Made by a program: the position numbers and the translations under genes. The notes beneath the pieces were generated by a model. The model did not search any database. It saw only the letters and a list, made by a program, of their open reading frames with translations, and was not told where the DNA came from. Positions 9,430 to 15,858 of a stretch of 21,092 bases of DNA are shown here, in pieces. Position 1 is the first letter of the stretch, and each line of letters begins with the position of its first letter. This stretch comes from an uncultured candidate division Zixibacteria bacterium (lineage in GTDB: Bacteria; Zixibacteria; MSB-5A5; GN15; PGXB01), in NCBI GenBank assembly GCA_937925655.1, contig CALAMC010000059.1, forward strand, positions 1-21,092. The letters are read 5' to 3'.

Positions 9430-10076
9430 TTCCCTACCTCCATCTTCTTGCTCCCCAAAAACGTCCCATAATACTGGTATAACAATGGTGCTTTTGGACT
9501 ACCGATGCTTACGGCCGCAACATACGCACCCCAAACAATCGCCCCATACCGATATTTATATGGCAATAATCTCATCGAATCAAGCGGGATGGTATGCGTA
9601 AAAAATACCTTAAACGTATCGACGCCTGAAGGTTTCGGGAAGAACCCGACCGAATCACCCCATTTATAATAATACTGCGGCTTATCTTCCTCGGTTATGT
9701 TCAGCGTCTCAAAGAACTTAGCCGTCAGGGAATCCATCGACAAGCCAATCAACGGCATAAGCGTATTTTCCGAAATCAACCAGCATGAATTGATTTGCAC
9801 AACCGAATCAAGCCGATATAGCCCCTGATTCTTGACGGTCTGTATGGTATCGGTTCTTTGATACGCCGAAAAATCCTCGTTGACTTGTGCTATCCCTACG
9901 TTTATAAAATTATTGACCATCGCGTTGGGCAATATAGTCGGGGTCGTTGTGTCCATATTCAAAAGCCGATAGACTTCGACCCGCGCTTGTCTCAACGAAT
10001 CATAGGCCACCGACGCCGATAAAAGGGACGGCATCAATAGCACTAACAAAAATAATATTAACCTTCTTCCCACCAT
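9426..10076 (-). CDS. Second head-tail adaptor-like protein, with N-terminal signal peptide
   Basis: A 216-residue protein. The N-terminus is a textbook signal peptide: basic RR at 4-5, a Leu-rich core at 6-20, then S-A-S-V-A as a possible cleavage site at 20-24. The mature part has the layout of phage head-tail adaptor proteins: helical start (DSLRQARVEVYRLLN), a TDTIQTV / YRLDSVVQI strand pair, a segment ending in a GFFPKPSGVDTF hairpin, then a C-terminal helical part beginning at LPYKYRYGAIVWGAYVAAV. It resembles the upstream 222-residue protein in this order of elements, so the two may be diverged copies. The ATG lies inside the end of that gene (19-base overlap) and has GAGG eight bases upstream. 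A secreted adaptor would be odd; see findings. Confidence 0.68.
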   Translation of the reverse strand: MVGRRLILFLLVLLMPSLLSASVAYDSLRQARVEVYRLLNMDTTTPTILPNAMVNNFINVGIAQVNEDFSAYQRTDTIQTVKNQGLYRLDSVVQINSCWLISENTLMPLIGLSMDSLTAKFFETLNITEEDKPQYYYKWGDSVGFFPKPSGVDTFKVFFTHTIPLDSMRLLPYKYRYGAIVWGAYVAAVSIGSPKAPLLYQYYGTFLGSKKMEVGK

Positions 10077-10726
10077 TTTTTCGACCTCGGTTGTTCTGCT
10101 TGATAAGCGTCCAATACGCGCCCGACTGAAGTTTCAGAGTTCGGGCCATCTATTTTCTTCATGCGTTCAATTTCGACATTCGCCTGACTCAACGCCCCCA
10201 TGCGGTCAATCGACCCCGGCATGGTCAGATATTTACCTATCATGGCCGTCAGACCGCCAATATACTTGGCTGGAATATCTCCGCCGTCCTCGATCGTGTG
10301 ATAAGTCAAATGCAGGCTTATCGCCGCATCCGGCGTTGGGTAAAGAGCCAGCTTCCAAACATCATCCGCCTTATCAAAATAAACCTTGAAATAGGCGGGC
10401 GTATCATTCGATAAATCCGCCGAATAGGGGATAAGCCGGTCATATTCATCCGGCGATAATTTCTGCAATCTTCGCCCATCGTCCGACGTCCTTTCCACGA
10501 GTGAAACAATTCCCTCAAAATCGCTTGGCAAATCAACTGTTTCAGTCGCCGCCGTGGTTGTCACGGTATCATGCCTTTCCTTGAACGCCCACGGAGCCGA
10601 GCCCCAAAAGTCCTCATAACCAAGCGCGATCGCCTTGTCAATGAGTTTTTCGGTATCCTTGCCCTTCATCTGCTTCCATGCAAAAAGCAGTTGTTGAAAG
10701 TATTCTTTCAATGATTCTCTGGTCAT
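10058..10726 (-). CDS. Head-tail adaptor-like protein
   Basis: A 222-residue soluble protein. The N-terminal third is helical (EYFQQLLFAW, KLIDKAIALGYEDFW), followed by a strand-loop with T-V-D-L-P-S-D-F, then LQKLSPDEYDRLIP, a Pro-Ala-Tyr-Phe strand, a LALYPTPDA hairpin, a LTYH strand and a C-terminal helical part starting at DIPAKYIGG. The order 'YDLPxDF ... YxxxxD ... LxLYPxPD ... LxYxxxP ... IPxxY' is characteristic of podovirus adaptor proteins that join portal to tail nozzle. It begins in an ATGA overlap with the zinc-ribbon gene and is followed by the second adaptor-like protein and the nozzle, the expected context. No signal peptide is present, unlike its downstream relative. Confidence 0.75.
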   Translation of the reverse strand: MTRESLKEYFQQLLFAWKQMKGKDTEKLIDKAIALGYEDFWGSAPWAFKERHDTVTTTAATETVDLPSDFEGIVSLVERTSDDGRRLQKLSPDEYDRLIPYSADLSNDTPAYFKVYFDKADDVWKLALYPTPDAAISLHLTYHTIEDGGDIPAKYIGGLTAMIGKYLTMPGSIDRMGALSQANVEIERMKKIDGPNSETSVGRVLDAYQAEQPRSKKWWEEG

Positions 10727-11010
10727 AGTTCAGTCCTGTTTGGTTTGTGGGCCGCAATATTCTGCTTTTGCTGGTCTTCGGAATAAAGCCGATGTTCGTA
10801 ATAATCATTGGCTACATCAATATCGTGTTCAGCGTTGACCCCCGGAACATAAGCACTGTTCATATTATAATTTATCCGCACGCCAGCATAACGCCGCTTC
10901 ATGTCATGCTTACAGATTGGACAGGCGATTGTCGGTTTCGGGTTTGGAGACGAAAGCCATTCGTCCAGAGCATGACCGCAATAATCACATTTATATGGAT
11001 AAATAGGCAT
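10723..11010 (-). CDS. FmdB-type zinc-ribbon small protein
   Basis: A 95-residue protein. It opens MPIYPYKC and has two Cys pairs, C8-x2-C11 and C30-x2-C33, the single zinc-ribbon arrangement of FmdB-like proteins (MPxYxYxCxxCG start). The rest is hydrophilic with an Asn/Asp/Tyr-rich tail and no further motif. Cellular role is unknown; FmdB-like ribbons are common in phage genomes and may bind nucleic acid or protein. It begins in a one-base TAATG overlap with the glycosyltransferase stop and ends in an ATGA overlap with the adaptor gene, so it is embedded in the structural operon and probably co-translated. Confidence 0.78.
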   Translation of the reverse strand: MPIYPYKCDYCGHALDEWLSSPNPKPTIACPICKHDMKRRYAGVRINYNMNSAYVPGVNAEHDIDVANDYYEHRLYSEDQQKQNIAAHKPNRTEL

Positions 11011-11861
11011 TATACAAACATCCTTTTAATTCCCTCGCCCTTTTTCATAATGGCCTGCACTTCTGGAATCAGATTATGGGTATTATCATTGTTGGTTATT
11101 CTTAGCTTTTCATATTCGGCAAATTGAGCATTTACATCTTCCAAAACAGCCTTTTTATAAGTAAGGAAACATCGGCCTGGTTCGCTCACGCCATAACCCC
11201 AATTACCGATATGCCGCATATCGATTGTTGGGTCAACCCATATTTCAAAGCCGTGCATTTTGGCGTTGAAACAAAAAGTAGTATCTTCCCCGGCAATATT
11301 TTCTTCGGTATAAAGTGGCGGCATATAAAACCACGGTGGCTCCATCTTTTCGAGAACCCTGCGTTTAATCAACATAAACGCGGCCCCGGCAATATCGACC
11401 TGAAACGGCTTTTTATCGGGCCACTCCAATATCTTTCTGACGTTGCAATCGCAAATCGTTTTCGATTCACCGAGCCTGAATACTTTTCCAATATTGGGCC
11501 AATGGGGTGCGCCCCGCGTTACCCCGATAGCAACTGCAATATCGACGTTCATATCAATCAGCTTTTCAATATCGCCGGTCATATCGTTGGATGTCATGTC
11601 ATCGTCAATAAACAAGAGATAGTCCGACTTGCGCTCAAGCGCAACTTTAGCCGCCCGGTTTCTCGATGATGCAACCGTATTTCCCCACCAAACCAGACAA
11701 TCCAAATCATCGGGATATAAAATGTAACCCCGCGAGTTTAAGTCAAAAAAGGCGTGCTGAAATTTTATCTGGTTTTCCCACATCGGCGTTCTCGCCACTA
11801 ATCTTGCTATCGTTATACTCGGTTTCTTTCTTATTCCCCTTAGTGTCACTATCTTTCCCAT
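11010..11861 (-). CDS. GT-A fold glycosyltransferase
   Basis: A 283-residue cytosolic protein with no membrane segment. Residues 14-90 look like the nucleotide-sugar binding half, ending in YLLFIDDDM where D86-D88 fit the DxD metal-binding site of GT-A enzymes. A central V-D-I-A-G-A-A-F-M-L-I-K segment (155-166) and GEDTTFC (191-197) fit the acceptor side, with the acidic residue as possible catalytic base; H217 follows in MRHIGNWG. This pattern is shared with many phage and bacterial family-2-like transferases. Donor and acceptor are unknown. It lies directly after the major capsid gene and before the zinc ribbon, so capsid-protein glycosylation is an attractive inference; modification of host surface sugars is an alternative. 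The ATG follows a GGGAG SD site. Confidence 0.8.
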   Translation of the reverse strand: MGKIVTLRGIRKKPSITIARLVARTPMWENQIKFQHAFFDLNSRGYILYPDDLDCLVWWGNTVASSRNRAAKVALERKSDYLLFIDDDMTSNDMTGDIEKLIDMNVDIAVAIGVTRGAPHWPNIGKVFRLGESKTICDCNVRKILEWPDKKPFQVDIAGAAFMLIKRRVLEKMEPPWFYMPPLYTEENIAGEDTTFCFNAKMHGFEIWVDPTIDMRHIGNWGYGVSEPGRCFLTYKKAVLEDVNAQFAEYEKLRITNNDNTHNLIPEVQAIMKKGEGIKRMFV

Positions 11862-11880
11862 GTCTTTCTCCCGTTAAGTC

Positions 11881-11904
11881 AGGAGAGGGCCGAAGCCCCC
11901 TCCT
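11881..11904 (-). terminator. UUCG-capped stem-loop between capsid and glycosyltransferase genes
   Basis: Read leftward, this is a 10-bp stem (one G-U pair) closed by a TTCG tetraloop with a C-G closing pair, a very stable RNA hairpin. It begins 11 bases after the capsid stop. There is no following run of T (next bases GACTTAACGG), so it is not a canonical intrinsic terminator. It may act as a partial terminator or as a 3'-end stabiliser that lets capsid mRNA outnumber the downstream genes. The structure is seen directly; the function is inferred. Confidence 0.6.
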
Positions 11905-11915
11905 TGTTAAAAACA

Positions 11916-13226
11916 TTAAGCACCGCTAACGACGGCCACACACCAGAGCGCATTAAGCGCAACCGGAACCATCGGCAATTCCCAACCAACGGTTGAGAAT
12001 CTATTTAGCGGGTTAGAGGTGTCGTTAGGCCCCGGATTCTTGACGATGATTTTCGGGCCAAGACCCTGAAGCATCGTCACACCGAAAGCCTCTTGTCCAA
12101 AACCAAGACTGTAATGTCCGGTTCCGGTTTCGGAATAGTTCGCACCTGACGTTGACCACGTTGTATTGGTCTGTCCCGGCCCGCCCGTAGTGACGGTCGT
12201 CGGAAGAGTACACCGAAACGGCATGGTTGTGGTAACTATACGGAAGCCCATATACTTACCAATTTCACCATTATACAATTTGCTCGACTGTCCGGGTGTG
12301 TATTGCTGTAACCCAATCCATGTTCCATCGGACAAAAATCCAGCGTGAACCGTCGGGCCAATAATAAACGTGTAATACCCGCCAGAGAACGGCGCGGCTT
12401 TCGTGGATTTGAGACGTTCCCACAATTTCGTCATGGTCTTGTGAGTAATCACGTCGGACGTGTCCATCGCATCCGCAGCCATCGTCGTAGCGTTACTCCA
12501 TGCAGGACTCGACACGATAAACGTATCGCCCGCAGCCGGAGCATTTTCAAATGGCAACGTTACCGTTATGGTTGACTCCGCAGCTGCCGATGCGTTATCC
12601 GAAATATACCGTGATTGACCATAGTTCTTGCCCGACGTAAAGGTGATGTGTCCACCAATCATCAGGTCATTGGTCAATGCGGCGGTTGCCGAATAGATGA
12701 CAGTCGTAGTCGATGTGCTTGTTGCGCCAACCTGTAAACCGCCCTTAACACCGGAAGCAATACCCCCGGTATTCGCGTTGTCGGCTCTGATTGTATGACA
12801 ACCGTTGGTCACAACTTCCTTGAGAATACGCAATTCTCTTGTGCGTCCTGCGTTGTCACCCCAAAGTTCAGAGAGATTTGATAATCCCCTGTCAATATGC
12901 GTCCTTGAAATCAAAGACGAATGTTGACTGAAACCTCCCCACTCTTCGAGCGTCCGGGTCAATTCGTGCCCGGTAACTGTCGTCGGATCGGGGTTTGTGC
13001 CTTCTGTCAAGGTTGACGTTAATGTTGGTATGTCGTGATAGCGGAAGAACCGAATCTGCTTACCCCCACCTTGCGGTATGGGCCGCTTTTGAGCAAATTG
13101 CTCCATAAACAGATTCTCTGATACGCGTGACAGGAACTTCTTGTCGTAATAAATCTGCATCCCCATTCCGATACCATCGGTGGAGACACCATACGTAGCG
13201 TTCCACACGCCACCTGCCCAAGCCAT
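11916..13226 (-). CDS. Major capsid protein, N4-gp56-like family, with inserted beta domain
   Basis: A 436-residue protein. Residues 25-66 (YYDKKFLSRV, QFAQKRPIPQGGGKQIRF) are the signature opening of the N4-gp56-like major capsid family, an HK97-type fold. The C-terminal half fits as well: a helix at about 253-275, GGYYTFIIGPTVHAGFLSDGTW near 284-305, and IGKYMGFRIVTTTMPF. Residues about 165-240 form an extra beta-rich segment (GGHITFTSGKNYGQSRYISD, APAAGDTFIV) like the GQxR-type insertion domains seen in other phage virion proteins, probably exposed on the capsid. The gene has a strong AAGGGGG SD eight bases before the ATG and follows the scaffold gene, which is the expected order. Confidence 0.9.
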   Translation of the reverse strand: MAWAGGVWNATYGVSTDGIGMGMQIYYDKKFLSRVSENLFMEQFAQKRPIPQGGGKQIRFFRYHDIPTLTSTLTEGTNPDPTTVTGHELTRTLEEWGGFSQHSSLISRTHIDRGLSNLSELWGDNAGRTRELRILKEVVTNGCHTIRADNANTGGIASGVKGGLQVGATSTSTTTVIYSATAALTNDLMIGGHITFTSGKNYGQSRYISDNASAAAESTITVTLPFENAPAAGDTFIVSSPAWSNATTMAADAMDTSDVITHKTMTKLWERLKSTKAAPFSGGYYTFIIGPTVHAGFLSDGTWIGLQQYTPGQSSKLYNGEIGKYMGFRIVTTTMPFRCTLPTTVTTGGPGQTNTTWSTSGANYSETGTGHYSLGFGQEAFGVTMLQGLGPKIIVKNPGPNDTSNPLNRFSTVGWELPMVPVALNALWCVAVVSGA

Positions 13227-13249
13227 ATTAAAAGCCCCCTTTTAATATT

Positions 13250-14038
13250 CTATTGTTCTGGCGCGAATCCGATTTCTTTTTCAATGTCCTTTGTGGACAT
13301 ATTCATCCAGTCTTCAACGGAACGCGCCGGTGTTACTGTCTTTTTTCCACCGGCACTTGACACTGCGCGAGCTTTATCCGGCGTAACCGCCGGAGCTTTC
13401 GGCTGTGTCGTCTGTGCCGCCTGTGAAAGTTTTTCCGCCTTTGCCATTGTATAGAGAACCGGAATCGCTTCAATCCCAAGCATCGCAAGCCGGGGATTCT
13501 CTGCCAATTTTTCATTCATAACTGGCAGGAGGTCGTTGTAATCCTTGTGCGTATCACGGAACGCCTTGACCTCCATGTTGTCCAGCCTTTCCTGAACTTG
13601 ACTCCATTTGTTCTCGAAAATACGAGTGACGGCATTGACCGGGTCAACCATAAAATCATCCGCCGTTGGCGGCGGCGGTTCTTCCCTTTTAGGCTGTGCT
13701 ATGTCACCGTATTGGCGGCGGTATGCGGCGTTGGCTTGTTCGAGGGTCGTGATATACTTATTCATATCCGGTATGCGGGTAATCACTTCCGTGACTCCGC
13801 CCGGAAATTGCTTATTCAGCCCCCGTTCAATAAACGCCTTATCATACGGATGCGGTTCCGGTTCGGCAGAAGTTTCCTCCACAACGGGAGTCTCCGGCTC
13901 GGTCGGTTGCGGTTCCGTTACTTCGGGTTTTTCCGGTTCCTGTCCTTTAATAGAGACAGTCCCGTCCTCATGTTCGACAATCTCCGGCATTTCGCCGGTT
14001 GGATTATCAACAAAGTTCCCGTTTTCTACATTTTCCAT
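13250..14038 (-). CDS. Scaffold-like capsid assembly protein
   Basis: A 262-residue, very acidic protein. Residues 1-65 are rich in Glu, Pro and Thr (repeated E-P and T-E-P units), residues 66-210 are charged helical segments with possible coiled coil (FENKWSQVQERLDNMEVKAF), and the C-terminus is Ala/Thr/Lys-rich ending in SVEDWMNMSTKDIEKEIGF, a helical tail such as scaffold proteins use to contact capsid subunits. Low complexity, acidity and the place immediately upstream of the capsid gene identify it as scaffold-like; there is no sequence signature that proves it. No protease motif is visible. SD is AAGGGGGC, four bases from the ATG. Confidence 0.75.
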   Translation of the reverse strand: MENVENGNFVDNPTGEMPEIVEHEDGTVSIKGQEPEKPEVTEPQPTEPETPVVEETSAEPEPHPYDKAFIERGLNKQFPGGVTEVITRIPDMNKYITTLEQANAAYRRQYGDIAQPKREEPPPPTADDFMVDPVNAVTRIFENKWSQVQERLDNMEVKAFRDTHKDYNDLLPVMNEKLAENPRLAMLGIEAIPVLYTMAKAEKLSQAAQTTQPKAPAVTPDKARAVSSAGGKKTVTPARSVEDWMNMSTKDIEKEIGFAPEQ

Positions 14039-14057
14039 TTTGCCCCCTTAACGAGTG

Positions 14058-14318
14058 TCATTGACTGCCCGGAGGCTTGGTCAACTGCTCGTTGAGTTTG
14101 TGAGCTTGTTCTATAATTTCATCGGGGTATTGAAGCACCCGCTTCATACCCGCGATGCGTGATTTTTCAATTAAGCGCGCATTTTCAAGGTCTGACATAA
14201 CAAGCATCGTCTGACTCTTGATTTCTTCTTCAATAAGAGAAACCAACAATCTCCAACCCAGGTGTTTGGTCAAGTCCTCGAAATAGGACGCCTGTTCATT
14301 GAGTTCTTTTACTTTCAT
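14058..14318 (-). CDS. Small helical phage protein of the portal-scaffold interval
   Basis: An 86-residue, all-helical, charged protein. The pattern 'HLGWRLLVSLIEEEI ... ENARLIEKSRIAGMKRVLQYPDEII' resembles short cytosolic proteins that many phages encode between portal and scaffold; their function is unknown to me. The ATG has only a weak upstream purine stretch (GGA, about 16 bases away), so translation may rely on ribosomes finishing the micro-ORF just upstream, whose reading frame it shares across a TGA. The TGA end lies about 20 bases before the scaffold start. It has no signal peptide of its own. Confidence 0.7.
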   Translation of the reverse strand: MKVKELNEQASYFEDLTKHLGWRLLVSLIEEEIKSQTMLVMSDLENARLIEKSRIAGMKRVLQYPDEIIEQAHKLNEQLTKPPGSQ

Positions 14319-14339
14319 CGTTTCGGCTGAATTTCCTGT

Positions 14340-14402
14340 TCACGGGTCACCCGCCACCGCCAATGATGCAATTAACACCAATGGTAAAAGATACTTTTTC
14401 AT
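14340..14402 (-). CDS. Signal-peptide micro-ORF (20 codons), possibly frameshifted or a leader
   Basis: A strong TTAGGGGGC SD and an ATG that overlaps the membrane-protein stop (TAATG) lead a 20-codon ORF beginning MKKYLLPLVLIASLAVA: basic start, Leu-rich core and an A-V-A cleavage site, then only G-D-P before TGA. In frame beyond the TGA lies the 86-residue gene. If one G of the GGG run near 14349-14352 is skipped or absent, the reading continues VTREQEIQPKR and stops at 14315 in an ATGA overlap with the next ATG, giving a 28-residue membrane or secreted peptide. Candidates are a leader peptide for coupled translation, a small membrane peptide, or a broken gene. What is seen is the SD, start and both reading frames; the role is unknown. 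Confidence 0.5.
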   Translation of the reverse strand: MKKYLLPLVLIASLAVAGDP

Positions 14403-15256
14403 TAAAGCCCCCTAATCGTTAATGGTATTATTATCGTTGTCAGAGGCAGGAATATCCTGCTTTCGTCCCACATTCCGGGAATTAGAATTGCTATAAGAAA
14501 TAATGTCATGGCAACCACAAATGGGACAAGGCCACTCATGGGGATGAATTGGGGTATTACAAGAAGGACAAAAAATATAATCAACCCCATTGATATTATA
14601 TACTCTAACAGGTTTCGGCGTGTTTGGATGTTGCCCCAATTCGTCTTTATCAGATTGAATCGGCAATAACGCTTCCTTTTTCCGTATATGATTCTCGTTA
14701 GACTTATTCCAATGGCTACCGCAATCAGGACAAATCCAGTGGTCGAAATCGCAAAACATGATGCCGAGTAATCGTTCACAAGTTTTGCAACCGCCGAAAA
14801 TATCATCGTCTCCCGATTGAGCATCCCGATTAATATTACTGCCGCCAATATCCATACATTCGCTCCCGTGTAAATAAGTGAAAAGGCCAACGCAAAGAAG
14901 CCCAACTCCCAATAGGCATCCGCGTAATCATATCGCATGGTCAACGGCACAAACGCACAAAGTGCCAGCGTTCCAACTGTGACGTTTAACCCTAATACAT
15001 TTATCCAACCAGCACAGGCATAGAGCATGAACAACAATCCCGCATATTTGACCGCCAAGTAAGACGAGACCGTGCCCCCGGCAATCCAAGTCAACCACGG
15101 TACAAATACACGATATTGCATAGGCAACATTGCCCGCCCTTTAACGACATCGGCAACACAACCATACCCATTCCACGGAACATGCATGTTAAAAGCCGTA
15201 ATTCGATAATCAATCGCCAATAGCATTAAAGCCAATATGGGAATCAGGTGTATCAT
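14402..15256 (-). CDS. Polytopic membrane protein, possibly a GT-C-like glycan enzyme
   Basis: A 284-residue protein with about eight hydrophobic segments (near 1-16, 62-82, 93-108, 115-130, 134-146, 168-190, 219-236, 243-261, 268-282) and short charged loops. Motifs YRVFVPW (48-54), MRYDYADAYWE (107-117), NRET (147-150) and WDESR (263-267) look like those of bacterial inner-membrane proteins of glycan pathways; I recall the NRET and W-x-E-x-R pairs from that kind of family but cannot name it. It would act in the host inner membrane. The ATG at 15256 is chosen because it forms an ATGA overlap with the methyltransferase stop; a GTG at 15271 would add five residues. A second ORF overlaps its C-terminal half in another frame. 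Confidence 0.72.
   Translation of the reverse strand: MIHLIPILALMLLAIDYRITAFNMHVPWNGYGCVADVVKGRAMLPMQYRVFVPWLTWIAGGTVSSYLAVKYAGLLFMLYACAGWINVLGLNVTVGTLALCAFVPLTMRYDYADAYWELGFFALAFSLIYTGANVWILAAVILIGMLNRETMIFSAVAKLVNDYSASCFAISTTGFVLIAVAIGISLTRIIYGKRKRYCRFNLIKTNWGNIQTRRNLLEYIISMGLIIFFVLLVIPQFIPMSGLVPFVVAMTLFLIAILIPGMWDESRIFLPLTTIIIPLTIRGL
14412..14855 (-). CDS. Candidate overprinted double zinc-ribbon protein inside the membrane-protein gene
   Basis: A 147-residue reading on the same strand but in another frame than the membrane protein. It has an ATG with GGGAG seven bases upstream, and a TAG that directly precedes the SD of the next ORF. Residues C23-x2-C26-x15-C42-x2-C45 and C96-x2-C99-x10-C110-x2-C113 form two well-spaced Cys4 zinc-ribbon patterns (CPDCG, CPSC, CPICG), joined by a Lys/Glu-rich linker, with an Asn/Asp-rich tail. 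The frame is open for 166 codons. Caution: hydrophobic codon pairs such as Phe-Val and Ile-Ala in the main frame tend to give TGT and TGC in this frame, so the Cys pattern may be an accident. The membrane frame keeps its motifs throughout this stretch, so at best this is a dual-coded gene. Confidence 0.35.
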   Translation of the reverse strand: MDIGGSNINRDAQSGDDDIFGGCKTCERLLGIMFCDFDHWICPDCGSHWNKSNENHIRKKEALLPIQSDKDELGQHPNTPKPVRVYNINGVDYIFCPSCNTPIHPHEWPCPICGCHDIISYSNSNSRNVGRKQDIPASDNDNNTIND

Positions 15257-15858
15257 TTCCACGTTACCCACAAACCATAGGTGTCTTGTTCGGGCAATTC
15301 TATCAACTTGCCACTATACCCAAGATTTTTAATTGCATTATCAACCCCAGCCATAACGTTAGGGTTTAATGTATCATGCCAAAATATATAATGCGTTTTC
15401 TTTGTCGTTAAATGGGGTTGCACGGCAATGCAATCATTCGTCGGGAAAAGCCCAGTGTGGTCGCCATCAATAAAAACAAAATCAACCGACTTCAACCGCT
15501 TATCTATTTCCTCAATAGACTGCACCATGTTAATATTTTCAAATCCTGCTTCTCTGAACATATCGTTCCACGCCGCCCGCATCCAACCATATTCGTGTTG
15601 CAGGTTAAGAGCGATTGCACCATTATCAACCGTAATCAGTTTATCAAGGACTGACGCAAGATACATTGTTGATATACCCGTCCCTGTACCTATCTCAATC
15701 CCGTTTTTTAGTTTATTATTGACTATGAAGTCGCACATAAAACGGGCTTCGACTAACGTCAAGCTTGCGCTACAACTCCCCATGAAGCAATAACCCTTAT
15801 TAAAGGGCTGGCAATATCGGGCCGCCGCTTCCATTATTTTCTTTTCGTCGAGAATCAT
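15253..15858 (-). CDS. Class I SAM-dependent methyltransferase
   Basis: A 201-residue protein with a Rossmann methyltransferase fold. Motif I is GIEIGTGTGI (53-62), followed by LITVDNG whose D78 would bind the ribose of SAM, then VDFVFIDGDHTG (125-136) and FWHDT (159-163). This set fits the small Methyltransf_24-like group used on sugars and small molecules as well as peptides; there is no DNA-methylase NPPY or DPPY motif, so DNA modification is less likely. A Cys-rich N-terminus (C16, C24, C29) is unusual. Start and end both lie in ATGA overlaps with portal and membrane-protein genes, so it is translated as part of the structural operon. Substrate unknown; the adjacent membrane protein suggests a glycan. 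Confidence 0.8.
   Translation of the reverse strand: MILDEKKIMEAAARYCQPFNKGYCFMGSCSASLTLVEARFMCDFIVNNKLKNGIEIGTGTGISTMYLASVLDKLITVDNGAIALNLQHEYGWMRAAWNDMFREAGFENINMVQSIEEIDKRLKSVDFVFIDGDHTGLFPTNDCIAVQPHLTTKKTHYIFWHDTLNPNVMAGVDNAIKNLGYSGKLIELPEQDTYGLWVTWK

Noticed and set aside
14340..14342. TGA recoding or selenocysteine to join the signal peptide with the 86-residue protein
   Set aside because: TGA is used as a normal stop by terL, terS, the methyltransferase and others, Trp is encoded by TGG throughout, and no selenocysteine-type stem-loop was recognised; the 86-residue protein looks cytosolic.
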